Shown one piece after another: positions 45,983 to 55,105 of a stretch of 64,000 nucleotides of DNA; position 1 is the stretch's first letter; the number at the start of each line of letters is the position of its first letter. A model generated the notes under the pieces. It was not told the origin of the DNA and ran no database searches. It saw only the letters and a list, made by a program, of their open reading frames with translations. A program made the position numbers and the translations under genes. The stretch spans positions 124,001 to 188,000 of the forward strand of contig NZ_JARHUF010000001.1 of the NCBI RefSeq assembly GCF_029223195.1. Reading direction: 5' to 3'. This DNA comes from Vibrio sp. CAU 1672 (GTDB taxonomy: Bacteria > Pseudomonadota > Gammaproteobacteria > Enterobacterales > Vibrionaceae).

Positions 45983-46401
45983 AATTACCTCGTCCCAGTT
46001 CAAACTAAACCAAAGTTTGTCGCCCCATCTGTTATGTCTATAGTTTAGTCAAAATCGTCACAGTATCGTTGGATGTTCAGTATTTCCGGCATTGAAAATC
46101 CAAAGTAGCAAGATTTAAGCGGTGTGCAGTAGTTGAGCAGGAAGTTAAACGCTATGACGTTAAGATTTCAGGACTTTTTTGTAGCTATTCATCACTTAGC
46201 AGAGCAATATTTATCACATGTGCTAAGTTATAAATAGGCCAGTTACTGGATTTATCAAACAAAGCCTAGTTTTAACAATGACTTGAAGCTGTGAAGTATC
46301 AATCTCTGTTACTTACGTTATTTTATCTCTGTTTGTGTGATGTCATCTCACAAATGAGATAAAGCAGCAGAAAAACAATTGAATTTTCTAGGAGAATCAC
46401 C
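45983..46401. other. 419-bp divergent control region between the adhesin and tolC-like genes
   Basis: AT-rich with no ORF worth calling. It carries a dyad at 46332-46354, listed separately. Promoters for both directions must lie here, but I cannot assign any with confidence. Confidence 0.6.
46332..46354 (+). promoter_or_regulatory. Long dyad 47 bp upstream of the tolC-like gene
   Basis: Left arm TTTGTGTGATG (46332-46342), one central T, right arm CATCTCACAAA (46344-46354): 10 of 11 pairs match. Flanking ATCTC and GAGAT extend it with a small bulge to about 36 bases. No U-run follows, so it is not a simple terminator; an operator or leader hairpin is more likely. It resembles but does not match a CRP site, because the TGTGA and TCACA words are 7 rather than 6 apart. 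Confidence 0.55.
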
Positions 46402-47718
46402 GTGAAATGGAACCGACTTAGTACCGCTTGCTGCTTTAGCTTGTTAGCGTCCATTCCTGTTTTCGGTCAGACTTTGGAGCAGGCTGTAGCGCTCACGCTA
46501 AAGTCAAACCCAGACATCAAAAGTGCATTTAATGAGTTCTTAAGTAGTCGCTACATCAACCAATCGGCAACGGGTGCGTATTTGCCTAAGGTCGATCTTG
46601 ATGCAGGGATTGGTTATGAAGGTATTGATCCTTCTGATGAAATCGGCCGAGGCTCGACCGACTATACCCGAAAAGAGGCCTCAATCACATTAAGCCAGTT
46701 AATCTGGGATGGCTCTGCAACCATTAATAACATCGATCGCACTGCCGCTGATGCCGAATCGCTCAGGTATCAACTACTTGCGGATGCATCAGATAAAGCA
46801 CTAGAAGTGACCAGCGTCTACCTTGAAGCAGTCAAAGCCTACGAGATACTCAAACTGTCTGAAAATAATCTCGCCGTGCACAAAGAGATTTACACTGATA
46901 TCAAAAAACGGGTCGACTCCGGCATTGGCTCGACCGCCGATCTAACCCAGGTAGAGGCACGCTTAGCCAAGGCACATGGCAACTTAGCCGCAGCACAGAA
47001 CAACCTGTTTGACACACACACCATGTTTACCCGCTTGGTTGGGCAAACGCCGCAGGGGTTAATCTTTCCGCGTGCCGATGAAAACTATATTCCTTACACC
47101 ATTGAGGAAGCGACAAACCTGGCAAATGATCAACACCCTGTAATCCAGGTCGCGATTGCAGATGTAGATGCTGCCAAGTTTCAATATAAGCAGTCTCAGG
47201 GGGTCAACTACCCGACCATTTCAATTGAAGCCTCTCAAACATGGCGGGACGATGCGGATGGGCTTAAAGGCAGCAGTGATGAAACCCTCGCAATGCTACG
47301 GCTGCGTTACAACTTGTATAATGGTGGCAGTGATGCAGCAAATTCCGATAACTTCGCTTACCAGTTAAACAAAGCCAAAGATTTACGTGCAAGCGCCTAC
47401 CGCAATGTGGAAGAGGGTTTACGTCTTTCATGGAGCGCATTAGACCTTACCTTGCAGCAGAAGGAGTTTCTCGCCGATCATGTCGATTCTGCAGCCGAAA
47501 CCGTGATTGCTTATGGCAAACAGTACCGGATTGGTAAACGAACTCTGCTAGACCTGCTTAACACCGAAAATGAACTGTTCGAGGCAAGAAAAGACTATTT
47601 GGATGCCAAATATGCCGAGCAATACGCCAAATATCGCGTGATGAATGCCACCGGACAACTTCTTGATGCACTCAGAATAGAAGTGCCTCAAGAATGGCTA
47701 GACAAAGTGGAGTACTGA
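46402..47718 (+). CDS. TolC-family outer-membrane channel of a type I secretion system
   Basis: This 438-residue protein has a signal peptide ending near PVFGQ. The internal repeat of the TolC fold is visible: LEQAVALTLKSNPDIKSAFNEF near the N-terminus and IEEATNLANDQHPVIQVAIADVDAAKFQYKQSQGVNYPTI in the middle, each followed by long coiled-coil stretches. The end YRIGKRTLLDLLNTENELFEARKDYLDA is typical of the LapE/AggA outer-membrane group. It diverges from the adhesin, its probable cargo, and is followed after 1 bp by the OmpA-like gene. The ABC and HlyD-type partners are not in this window. Confidence 0.9.
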   Translation: MKWNRLSTACCFSLLASIPVFGQTLEQAVALTLKSNPDIKSAFNEFLSSRYINQSATGAYLPKVDLDAGIGYEGIDPSDEIGRGSTDYTRKEASITLSQLIWDGSATINNIDRTAADAESLRYQLLADASDKALEVTSVYLEAVKAYEILKLSENNLAVHKEIYTDIKKRVDSGIGSTADLTQVEARLAKAHGNLAAAQNNLFDTHTMFTRLVGQTPQGLIFPRADENYIPYTIEEATNLANDQHPVIQVAIADVDAAKFQYKQSQGVNYPTISIEASQTWRDDADGLKGSSDETLAMLRLRYNLYNGGSDAANSDNFAYQLNKAKDLRASAYRNVEEGLRLSWSALDLTLQQKEFLADHVDSAAETVIAYGKQYRIGKRTLLDLLNTENELFEARKDYLDAKYAEQYAKYRVMNATGQLLDALRIEVPQEWLDKVEY

Positions 47719-47719
47719 C

Positions 47720-48337
47720 ATGAAAGTGATAATGACTGTAGTATTTGCTCTTGTTCTTGCCGCATGCAGCTCATCCAGCAGGCACGGGGACGAATATGAT
47801 TACCTGCCAACGCCGATAGCAGATCAATCCGCCGATCATATGGATGAAGACCGCGACGGGGTCATTAATGCCCGAGATCTCTGCCCGGGTACACCAATTG
47901 GTTCGGAGCTGGATAATGATGGCTGTGGTGAATATGTAAAATCGTCTGAAAAAATGCAACTCCGGGTATTATTTGCCAACGATTCAGATGTCATTAAGCC
48001 TATATTTGCTCAGCAGATTAAAGAGCTGTCCGAGTTCCTGAAACAATACCCATCCACATCGATCGAACTACAAGGCTTCGCCAGTATCATTGGCGCAGAG
48101 GAATACAATTTAGATTTATCCAAACGCCGCGCCGAGAATGTACGTAAAGCACTGCTGTACCATGGTATCGCGCCGGATCGGATCAGAATTGTCGGCTTTG
48201 GTGAGACTAAACTGGCGTCACTGGGGACGGATGAGGTTAGCCATGCGCTCAACCGGCGCGTAACCGCTACTGTTGTAGGCTATAAAGGAGAAGCCAAAAA
48301 AGAGTGGAGTATTTTCACAACATTACCGAAAAGCTAG
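47720..48337 (+). CDS. OmpA-family peptidoglycan-binding lipoprotein
   Basis: This 205-residue lipoprotein has lipobox LAAC (Cys16). A calcium-binding thrombospondin type 3-like stretch DEDRDGVINARDLCPGTP is followed by an OmpA domain, with LRVLFANDSDVIKP, SIELQGFAS, YNLDLSKRRAENVRKALLYHGI and NRRVTATVVG (the Arg that contacts peptidoglycan). It starts 1 bp after tolC-like and is probably co-translated; OmpA lipoproteins of this form commonly accompany TolC in adhesin export loci. Confidence 0.92.
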   Translation: MKVIMTVVFALVLAACSSSSRHGDEYDYLPTPIADQSADHMDEDRDGVINARDLCPGTPIGSELDNDGCGEYVKSSEKMQLRVLFANDSDVIKPIFAQQIKELSEFLKQYPSTSIELQGFASIIGAEEYNLDLSKRRAENVRKALLYHGIAPDRIRIVGFGETKLASLGTDEVSHALNRRVTATVVGYKGEAKKEWSIFTTLPKS

Positions 48338-48341
48338 AAAG

Positions 48342-48368
48342 AAAAGGAGCTTCAGCTCCTTTTCTTTT
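48342..48368 (+). terminator. Terminator after the ompA-like gene
   Basis: AAAAGGAGC-TTCA-GCTCCTTTT followed by CTTTT, five bases after the stop. Confidence 0.9.
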
Positions 48369-48459
48369 AATCTCTTAGCACTACCATAGACGGTATTCTG
48401 CTTTGGTAATCTTGACTTTAGTGTTAACCTAGCCGCGTTAAAATAATGAGAGTTTTGAA

Positions 48460-48813
48460 ATGAGCAAACTTACATCTGATATCGAGGCGAACCTGGAACT
48501 GTTCGTAACTGAAACCAAGGAAACCCAGTTGGTTTGGGGTCTTCGCAATGAAGAGGGTTGGTTATCTTGTGATTCAACCGAATACGAAAACAGCGAAGTA
48601 ATGCCTTTCTGGTCTGCAAAAGAAGACGCAGAAGCCCACAATGTAGAAGAGTGGTCAGACTTCGAAGTTCTTGAAATCCCATTGGATATCTTTGTAGAAG
48701 ACTGGTTACTGACACTATCTGAAGATGGTGTACTGGTTGGCACTAACTGGAATGCTCAACTTGAAGGCAAAGAAGTCGAACCACAAGACCTGGCAAAACT
48801 TTACCTCAGCTAA
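48460..48813 (+). CDS. DUF2750 family protein
   Basis: The protein has 117 acidic residues (many Glu and Asp) with VWGLRNEEGWLSCDS, VMPFWSAKEDAEAHNVEEWSDFEVLEIPLDIFVEDWLLTLSEDGVLVGTNW, matching DUF2750. No signal or membrane segment is present. The role is unknown, and an immunity-like or regulatory role is not supported by anything here. It is a single-gene unit; a hairpin AGGCCTCG/CGAGGCCT (48821-48844) without a U-run follows. Confidence 0.88.
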   Translation: MSKLTSDIEANLELFVTETKETQLVWGLRNEEGWLSCDSTEYENSEVMPFWSAKEDAEAHNVEEWSDFEVLEIPLDIFVEDWLLTLSEDGVLVGTNWNAQLEGKEVEPQDLAKLYLS

Positions 48814-49185
48814 TTACCTTAGGCCTCGGTTTTGATCGAGGCCTGCTGCCCCCATTTAATATTCCCGCTTTTCGTTTAAAAACCGATCTGGCGCAAAAAC
48901 CTCACGATAGTTCATTGTTATTTAATACTTTTTTACTTTCGTTGCTCTTTTGGGTATGCCATACTGTACTGAATTGCACACTCACTCCCAAGTAGCCTCA
49001 AAAATATTTGCTTCAGATAAAACACTGAGTAAGACGACGCATTAATGACCGAAAAAACCAGTCGCTTTCTCTACTTCCAAAAGTTTTAATGGAAAACGAG
49101 AAAGCGTGTCCATAACGGCGTTTCATCAGCTCAATTTCGTTATCAAATCACTTGGGTATATTGAAAGACACAAGGTATTGTCCCT
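48814..49185. other. 372-bp intergenic region
   Basis: Apart from the 48821-48844 hairpin I see only AT-rich sequence. No confident promoter, dyad or small ORF with a ribosome site. Confidence 0.5.
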
Positions 49186-51156
49186 ATGCGTAAGCTAATT
49201 CTGGTTATGCTTATCTGCTTACTTCCTATAAGCCAGGCCGGCGCAAAGAACACACAACAAATGACCAAATGGTATTTGATTTATCAAAAAACGCTGCAAA
49301 ATGATCTCCAAGCCGCGCTGCAAATGTTACAAGACAAATACAACTTCGCTGCCAGTGACAGTGAGAAATTGTACATTAGCGGGCTAATACACGAATACAT
49401 GGCAAACCAGCACCAGCCATATTATGGCAGCGGTCAATCAAGCGAGAGCGCTTTCGCCACCAATGAATTTCATTATATTCAAGCTCTGGCGGATAGAAAA
49501 AAGGGCAAATACGATAACGCGTTCGAAACCTTCGAAACTCTCCGCCGTCAATTTAAACACAGCGGAGATACCGAAGCAGAAGCCCTAATCACTTACCAAC
49601 TCTGTTTCACTCTTAATCAGCAAGGTAAGTACCATCAGGCGAACATATATTGTTCTTTATTAGACAATCATATTAATAGCTTACATGCTGAGCCGTTCCC
49701 TACTGAGCTCGCTCTGAGAATTATTGCAAATAATTATGACTTAAGGGGTGACTTTAAACAGGCACTGGCCACCTATCAACGAATCTTTGATGAAGTTGAC
49801 CAACTGAATGACCGAGCCGGTATTTATAATGACGCAGGAAACTTACTCGCGAATATGGGCCAGTATCAGTCAGCAGAGCGATACCTCAAGCAGGCGCTGA
49901 TGCTTCGTCAACAAAACGGCTCTGAAGTTCAGGTCGCACAAGTGGAGCATAGCTTAGCTTCGCTATACCAAAAAATGGAGAATTATCAGTTAGCGATAGT
50001 ACACTATCAAAACGCTTTAACCCTTTTGAATACCCAGAGCTTTTTTTATGGCCAGGGATTAGCTTATCTTGGGCTTGGCTCCACATTTGTTAAACTGGGT
50101 GATATTAAAGGCGCTATTGCCTTTATCGAAGATGCCCTGGATTTAGGTATCACCCACCAAAATACTCACCTGCAAACGGAAAGCTACCTTGCAGCCAGCG
50201 AAGCATATTTGTCCCACGGGGCACTGGAGGCAGCAAATAACTATGCCAAGAAAGCACTTGAACTGGCTCAGCAACATTTGATGCCTGTTTTAGAGGCAAA
50301 AGCCCTATATACCTTGGCTTATGTCAATAAGTTTAATAGCAAATATCAAATGGCGATGTACTACTACGAGCAATATTTGCACCTTGAACTTGCCACCCGG
50401 GATACCAACAACCTTAAAGCGATGCAATCACTGGATCTGACCAAAAGAAACTATGAGCACGAATTAGCATTAGCTGAAATAAATAACAAAACCACTATTG
50501 GGCACATAGAAGCACAAGCTCACTCAGCCCAAAATCGTACTTATTTGCTGATTAGTATCGGCCTGCTCGTGGCTCTTTCCGCAATTTTCGCAATGTACAG
50601 GTATACCAAACGCCAAGCGGAACGAGACCCGTTAACAGGTGCTCTGTATCGTTCTGTGATGATTCGTCAGATTCAGCGACAACAAGAGCAGATGTCGTCA
50701 AGCCTACGCTGCGTGCTTGTGTTACTCAGCTTAAACAACATTAAAGTAATTAATAAGCAGTACGGGTATACGACGGGAGATCAACTGCTAAAGCAGGTCT
50801 GTAAGGTAGTCAAAACACTGCTTTTACCCGGCGACAAACTGGGCCGCCTGGGCAGTAATGAACTGATGGTCGTATTAAACGGGGTAGATGAAACTGAAGT
50901 GACACTTCGTGTGGAGCATCTGCACCAAACTATAACGAAACAATGTGTCACCTTAGATAAAGCAATAACACTGAACCTCAGTGCCAGCTTGGCCTTTTTG
51001 TCCACATCAAAGGCTCTGACCGACTTTGATGCGCTGTATTCAATCTTAGACCAAGCTTTGTCTCAAAAAAAACAAACTGTTGCCAACATCATGATTGATG
51101 CGGGATTTGAGCCTATTGCGCTACCGATTGTTGCTTTTGAATCAACGCACTCATAA
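49186..51156 (+). CDS. TPR protein with a degenerate GGDEF domain
   Basis: This 656-residue membrane protein has a signal-like N-terminus ([18 protein letters not shown]). A periplasmic array of about eight TPR-like helices runs from about residue 60 to 430 (for example [37 protein letters not shown]). A transmembrane helix ([20 protein letters not shown]) near residue 450 leads to a cytoplasmic GGDEF-fold domain beginning [10 protein letters not shown]. In place of GGDEF it reads GSNEL ([13 protein letters not shown]), so it probably cannot make c-di-GMP. The 3' end overlaps queC by 44 bp in convergent orientation. Confidence 0.88.
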   Translation: MRKLILVMLICLLPISQAGAKNTQQMTKWYLIYQKTLQNDLQAALQMLQDKYNFAASDSEKLYISGLIHEYMANQHQPYYGSGQSSESAFATNEFHYIQALADRKKGKYDNAFETFETLRRQFKHSGDTEAEALITYQLCFTLNQQGKYHQANIYCSLLDNHINSLHAEPFPTELALRIIANNYDLRGDFKQALATYQRIFDEVDQLNDRAGIYNDAGNLLANMGQYQSAERYLKQALMLRQQNGSEVQVAQVEHSLASLYQKMENYQLAIVHYQNALTLLNTQSFFYGQGLAYLGLGSTFVKLGDIKGAIAFIEDALDLGITHQNTHLQTESYLAASEAYLSHGALEAANNYAKKALELAQQHLMPVLEAKALYTLAYVNKFNSKYQMAMYYYEQYLHLELATRDTNNLKAMQSLDLTKRNYEHELALAEINNKTTIGHIEAQAHSAQNRTYLLISIGLLVALSAIFAMYRYTKRQAERDPLTGALYRSVMIRQIQRQQEQMSSSLRCVLVLLSLNNIKVINKQYGYTTGDQLLKQVCKVVKTLLLPGDKLGRLGSNELMVVLNGVDETEVTLRVEHLHQTITKQCVTLDKAITLNLSASLAFLSTSKALTDFDALYSILDQALSQKKQTVANIMIDAGFEPIALPIVAFESTHS

Positions 51157-51811
51157 CCGCGTCTTTATTGCTGAGATAGTCATCCAACCCGGCTTTGCGT
51201 AAATCACAAGAAGGACAATCACCACAACCATCACCGATAATGCCGTTATAACAAGTGAGGGTTTTTTCACGCACCAGTTGCAGCGCATCGTATTGATCCG
51301 CCAACGCCCACGTCTCAGCTTTATTAAGCCACATTAACGGCGTTTTGATCTCAAGCTCGCGATCCATGCCTTTGACCAGGGCACTGTTCATTGCCTTGAC
51401 AAATTCATCGCGGCAATCAGGGTAACCACTGAAGTCGGTTTCACAAACACCGGTAATCACCGCTTGTGCACCGATTTGGTATGCATAGATACCTGCTAGA
51501 GTAAGAAACAGAATATTCCGCCCTGGCACAAAGGAGTTAGGTAAACCATTTTCCTGTAGTTCATGTGATACCGGAATATCATCACGGGTTAACGAGCTGA
51601 TCGCCAGTTCGTTCAATAGACCGACATCCATCACTTTATGCGCAGCAACACCCAGATCTTTGGCGAGTTGCTGTGCCACTTCAATCTCGAGTTTATGGCG
51701 TTGGCCATAATCAAAAGTAATCGCATGTACTTCATCATACTCTTTAAGAGCCTGGACTAAGCAGGTTGTAGAGTCCTGCCCACCACTGAATACAACAACG
51801 GCTTTTTTCAT
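51113..51811 (-). CDS. queC: 7-cyano-7-deazaguanine synthase QueC
   Basis: QueC turns 7-carboxy-7-deazaguanine into preQ0 using ATP and ammonia in queuosine synthesis. The 232-residue protein has the PP-loop [17 protein letters not shown], the family words [30 protein letters not shown] and [15 protein letters not shown], and a zinc site [13 protein letters not shown]. It lies 14 bp after queE in the same direction, so the two are probably one operon. The 3' end overlaps the TPR gene. Confidence 0.96.
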   Translation of the reverse strand: MKKAVVVFSGGQDSTTCLVQALKEYDEVHAITFDYGQRHKLEIEVAQQLAKDLGVAAHKVMDVGLLNELAISSLTRDDIPVSHELQENGLPNSFVPGRNILFLTLAGIYAYQIGAQAVITGVCETDFSGYPDCRDEFVKAMNSALVKGMDRELEIKTPLMWLNKAETWALADQYDALQLVREKTLTCYNGIIGDGCGDCPSCDLRKAGLDDYLSNKDAVMSALIQKQQSVAQ

Positions 51812-51825
51812 GTTTCTCTCCGAAC

Positions 51826-52506
51826 TTAAGCAATACTCAGATATTTGTGAGTTTGAACTGACAAACGCCAGTTACGTGCGATACACGTCTCGACACAGAG
51901 CTGGGTCGCTCGCTCTTTCTGGCTGATAGGCTGCAAGGCTATCACCGTATTATCTGAAATTTTGGCAGTCGCTAATAACTCATCCAGCTGATCAATATCC
52001 TTTTGTGTTGCCACCGGATGCTTGATCTCGTTTGCTCTTTCTAACGCACTGGTGAGCACCGGAAGACGACCTTTCATCGCTATTTTAGGTGACACTGTCA
52101 CCCATGTTTTGTCACTGGCCACCACTTCAGACGTCCCGCTGGTTTCTATCTGACACTGACAGCCGATCGCTTCAAACGCCTCAGTCAATAGCCGTAGATC
52201 ATAAACACATGGTTCGCCACCAGTGATGACGATGTGTCGGGCGTTAAAACCCTGCTTGCTGTACTGGGCAACAATCTCCTGCTCTGAAACTAAACACCAT
52301 GTCGGGGAATCTTCAGTTTTAACCAGGATCTCACCAATCTCTCGCTGGTCCTGTGCCTCTGCATCCCAGGTTTGTTTAGTGTCACACCAGGCACACCCAA
52401 CCGGACATTCCTGAAGGCGAACAAACACCGCGGGAACACCGGTAAACACCCCTTCCCCCTGGATGGTTTCAAACATTTCATTTAGCTTGTACAACGTAGC
52501 AATCAC
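51826..52506 (-). CDS. queE: 7-carboxy-7-deazaguanine synthase QueE
   Basis: This radical-SAM enzyme makes 7-carboxy-7-deazaguanine. The 226-residue protein has MFETIQGEG, the radical-SAM-type cluster words [38 protein letters not shown], a WVTVSPK strand and a conserved tail [30 protein letters not shown] close to E. coli QueE as I remember it. It is the first gene of the queE-queC pair; no preQ1 riboswitch is evident upstream. Confidence 0.95.
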   Translation of the reverse strand: MIATLYKLNEMFETIQGEGVFTGVPAVFVRLQECPVGCAWCDTKQTWDAEAQDQREIGEILVKTEDSPTWCLVSEQEIVAQYSKQGFNARHIVITGGEPCVYDLRLLTEAFEAIGCQCQIETSGTSEVVASDKTWVTVSPKIAMKGRLPVLTSALERANEIKHPVATQKDIDQLDELLATAKISDNTVIALQPISQKERATQLCVETCIARNWRLSVQTHKYLSIA

Positions 52507-52655
52507 TCAACTCATTACAATCCGAGGCGGAGACATTAAAGGAGACCGGTGTTCAGGTCAATTTAATCCAAAAATTAATTGTTAAAATAGCCCATTTTGT
52601 AGTTTCATACCCCTTTTATGTTTTTTGTTAGTTTACGTTTCTTAGGTAAGTATCA

Positions 52656-53465
52656 ATGTATAAATTAATCGCCCTGGATATGGACGGCACGCTACTCAAT
52701 AGCGATAAGATCATTTCGGATGAAAACAAAGCCGCTATTGCCAAAGCGCGCGAAGCCGGTATCACCGTTGTACTGGCTTCTGGCCGTCCGTTAGAGGGCA
52801 TGCAAGATAAACTGGATGAACTTGGTATTGATTCAGAGCAGGATTTTGTTTTGTTTTACAACGGCTCTATGGTTAAAAACGTAGGCACTGGAGAAATCAT
52901 CCATCAACAGATTCTGGACGGTCGCGCCGCGAAGTTAGTCGCCCGCAAAGCCAAAGAGTTAGGCGTTTATGTTCATGCTTTCAGTCAGGAACACGGGCTG
53001 ATCACCACCGAGCACAACCCATATACTAATATTGAGGCCAATATTAACGGACTCGAAATCACGGAAATGAATTTTGAAGCGCTAAGCGATGATCACCCTA
53101 TCGTTAAAGTAATGATGGTTGCAGAGCCAACTCAGTTAACAAAAACCATCGCAACACTGCCAACGCAGCTTCGTGACGAGTTTACCGTGGTTCAAAGTGC
53201 ACCATTCTTCCTTGAGTTTCTCAATCCATCCAGTAACAAAGGCGTTGGCGTAGCGGCTATCGCCGAGCATCTCGGCATTCAAGCGGAACAAGTCATATGC
53301 ATGGGGGATGCGGAAAACGATCACCACATGCTGACCTACGCGGGTTTAGGTGTTGCCATGGCGAATGCAATGGAAGAGACCAAAGAGATTGCCGATTACA
53401 TCACTGACAGCAATGATGAACATGGCGTAGCCCGTGCAATAGAGAAATTCATCTTCTCGGCATAA
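52656..53465 (+). CDS. Cof-type HAD sugar-phosphate phosphatase (YidA-like)
   Basis: The 269-residue protein has LIALDMDGTLLNSDKII (catalytic Asp pair), a type IIB cap domain, the Lys of NKGVGVAAIAEHL and the metal-binding GDAENDHHMLTYAGLGVAMANA. It is close to E. coli YidA in length and layout. The substrate is uncertain, since members of this family act on many sugar phosphates. Monocistronic, with a terminator-like hairpin after it. Confidence 0.9.
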   Translation: MYKLIALDMDGTLLNSDKIISDENKAAIAKAREAGITVVLASGRPLEGMQDKLDELGIDSEQDFVLFYNGSMVKNVGTGEIIHQQILDGRAAKLVARKAKELGVYVHAFSQEHGLITTEHNPYTNIEANINGLEITEMNFEALSDDHPIVKVMMVAEPTQLTKTIATLPTQLRDEFTVVQSAPFFLEFLNPSSNKGVGVAAIAEHLGIQAEQVICMGDAENDHHMLTYAGLGVAMANAMEETKEIADYITDSNDEHGVARAIEKFIFSA

Positions 53466-53483
53466 CCTGTTCAGCAAAAATCA

Positions 53484-53507
53484 AACGCCTCGCATTTGCG
53501 AGGCGTT
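53484..53507. terminator. Hairpin between the convergent HAD and Nudix genes
   Basis: AACGCCTCGC-ATTT-GCGAGGCGTT: perfect 10-bp stem, but with only a weak U-run on each side. Confidence 0.65.
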
Positions 53508-53511
53508 CAAC

Positions 53512-54957
53512 TTAATCCAGGGCATCGATTTGTTGACGTGACGCTTCTGTCAGTCGCCGAGCCAGTAGCATAAACACCAGCATTAACAGCGGGTAGTGAA
53601 ATGTCTGGATGACCAGCGACCAAAAACCACTCGACGTACTCACGCTAGCAACATAACGGTAGAGCTGATCCACAAACACTAGCACCACGACACTTATCTG
53701 CATATGACGAGACGAAAATTCAGCCATACACTGGTTAGTACTAATGACCAAAGCAGAAGCCGTGATCAGAATAGCCAGCCAACGAGTAAACACGGGCAAT
53801 GGCCAAAACAGCATAACAACCGCTGTCGCTGCGGTTAAAAAGAACCAAACCCCTTTAGACTTCATGAGCTGATCGACATTTACTTCCGGCTTGGCTTCCA
53901 GACGCAAGATATGCCACGCCACCAGCGCTCCGAGCATTGCACCAACCAACATATCAAGCAAAAATGCGGCGCCCAAATACAGCTTACTAAGCATAATTAA
54001 CATCACCAATGCCGTTATTGTGGCTGTAATCTGGTTAATGCCAAACGTTTTACTGCGGTGAAAAATAAAAGTCGCGATACAAAACCACAGTGCAAGTGGC
54101 AGGCTCGGTAAATTATAGCCATAACTGTCTGTCAGGTTTCCCAGCGACACATATACGTGTGGCCTCGGCAGTGCAAACCCTTGCTGAGCAATCAAAACCA
54201 TTAAAGAGGTGACAGTAACAGCGAAGAAAAGACGATAGACAAACGACAAACCGAAACGAGCTAATGCGACGGGGAAAAGTAAAAGCAGCATCGAAGCGCT
54301 GGTCAGGCCATCAATAAGGTTAGCTGCAAAATGAACCCCCTGCTGCACCTGTGGTGAAAAAGACTTAACCCAGCTTTGCAATCTCACTATCCAGGTCAGT
54401 TCCAATTGCCGGTAAGATGGCGCTGATCCGGTCAACTCTGCTACGTATGCAACCGGCTGCTCTGTGGCAACAGCAAATATCTCTTCTACAGTACGCCACT
54501 GTCCGGGATAACGATACTGTTGTGGCGACAATTCCTGAGGATATAACAACATCGCCGATTTTACTTCTATCCCATAGTGAGGGGCAAACCAAACCGGCAA
54601 CTCATTCCCACCCAATGAATTGTTTACTGAATAGGCGATAATTTCAGAATCGGATACACAATCGAATAAAACGGCGCTGTCTGTTCTTCCCAGCTCATCC
54701 CCAACCGTAACGACCAGACCGGTTTCCTCCCATGTTTCGCGCTGTGCAGCCAGCTCAGGCGGCTCCCCTTCCTGGATGGTGCCACCGGGCAGCGAAATCT
54801 TGTTGGTGATAACTTCGTGGATCAATACCAGTTTATGATCGGCGCGTATCACACACAGCGCACCCTTGATCCCCGCCGCTGGCGAATACGCCTGCGCCAA
54901 TGGAGACAATAACAGTGACAATGAGCATAAAAAGAACAGATTCAGAGTCCTAAACAC
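53512..54957 (-). CDS. Exported Nudix hydrolase fused to a degraded PAP2 membrane domain
   Basis: About 481 residues from a GTG at 54957 with AAAGG upstream; an ATG at 54993 is the alternative. A signal peptide (LFFLCSLSLLLSPLAQA) leads to a Nudix domain with an intact box (G-x5-E-x7-RE-x2-EE-x-G, in GTIQEGEPPELAAQRETWEE), placing it on the periplasmic side. The C-terminal half is a multi-helix domain resembling PAP2 phosphatases: FALPRPHV, NLPSLPLAL and SKLYLGAAFLLDMLVGAMLG. The catalytic His of the PSGH motif and of the S-R-x5-H motif are replaced (PSLP and an Ala), so phosphatase activity is doubtful. Confidence 0.85.
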   Translation of the reverse strand: MFRTLNLFFLCSLSLLLSPLAQAYSPAAGIKGALCVIRADHKLVLIHEVITNKISLPGGTIQEGEPPELAAQRETWEETGLVVTVGDELGRTDSAVLFDCVSDSEIIAYSVNNSLGGNELPVWFAPHYGIEVKSAMLLYPQELSPQQYRYPGQWRTVEEIFAVATEQPVAYVAELTGSAPSYRQLELTWIVRLQSWVKSFSPQVQQGVHFAANLIDGLTSASMLLLLFPVALARFGLSFVYRLFFAVTVTSLMVLIAQQGFALPRPHVYVSLGNLTDSYGYNLPSLPLALWFCIATFIFHRSKTFGINQITATITALVMLIMLSKLYLGAAFLLDMLVGAMLGALVAWHILRLEAKPEVNVDQLMKSKGVWFFLTAATAVVMLFWPLPVFTRWLAILITASALVISTNQCMAEFSSRHMQISVVVLVFVDQLYRYVASVSTSSGFWSLVIQTFHYPLLMLVFMLLARRLTEASRQQIDALD

Positions 54958-55105
54958 CGAAAAAACCTTTAATGTGAACCAGCAACAATGCAATATAATG
55001 ACAGCAAATTACATTATTTTCGATAGAAAATAACTGCGGTGCGTATTGAAAAAGGAGTATTTGAGTACCGGTTTCAGTCCCATAAGTACACCCGGCGGTT
55101 GGCAC

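Noticed and set aside
46332..46354. CRP-binding site before the tolC-like gene.
   Set aside because: The two half-sites TGTGA and TCACA are 7 rather than 6 bases apart, and the longer dyad is a better description.
52507..52655. preQ1 riboswitch upstream of queE-queC.
   Set aside because: No recognisable aptamer pattern in the 150-bp spacer; eye inspection only, so a covariance search could overturn this.
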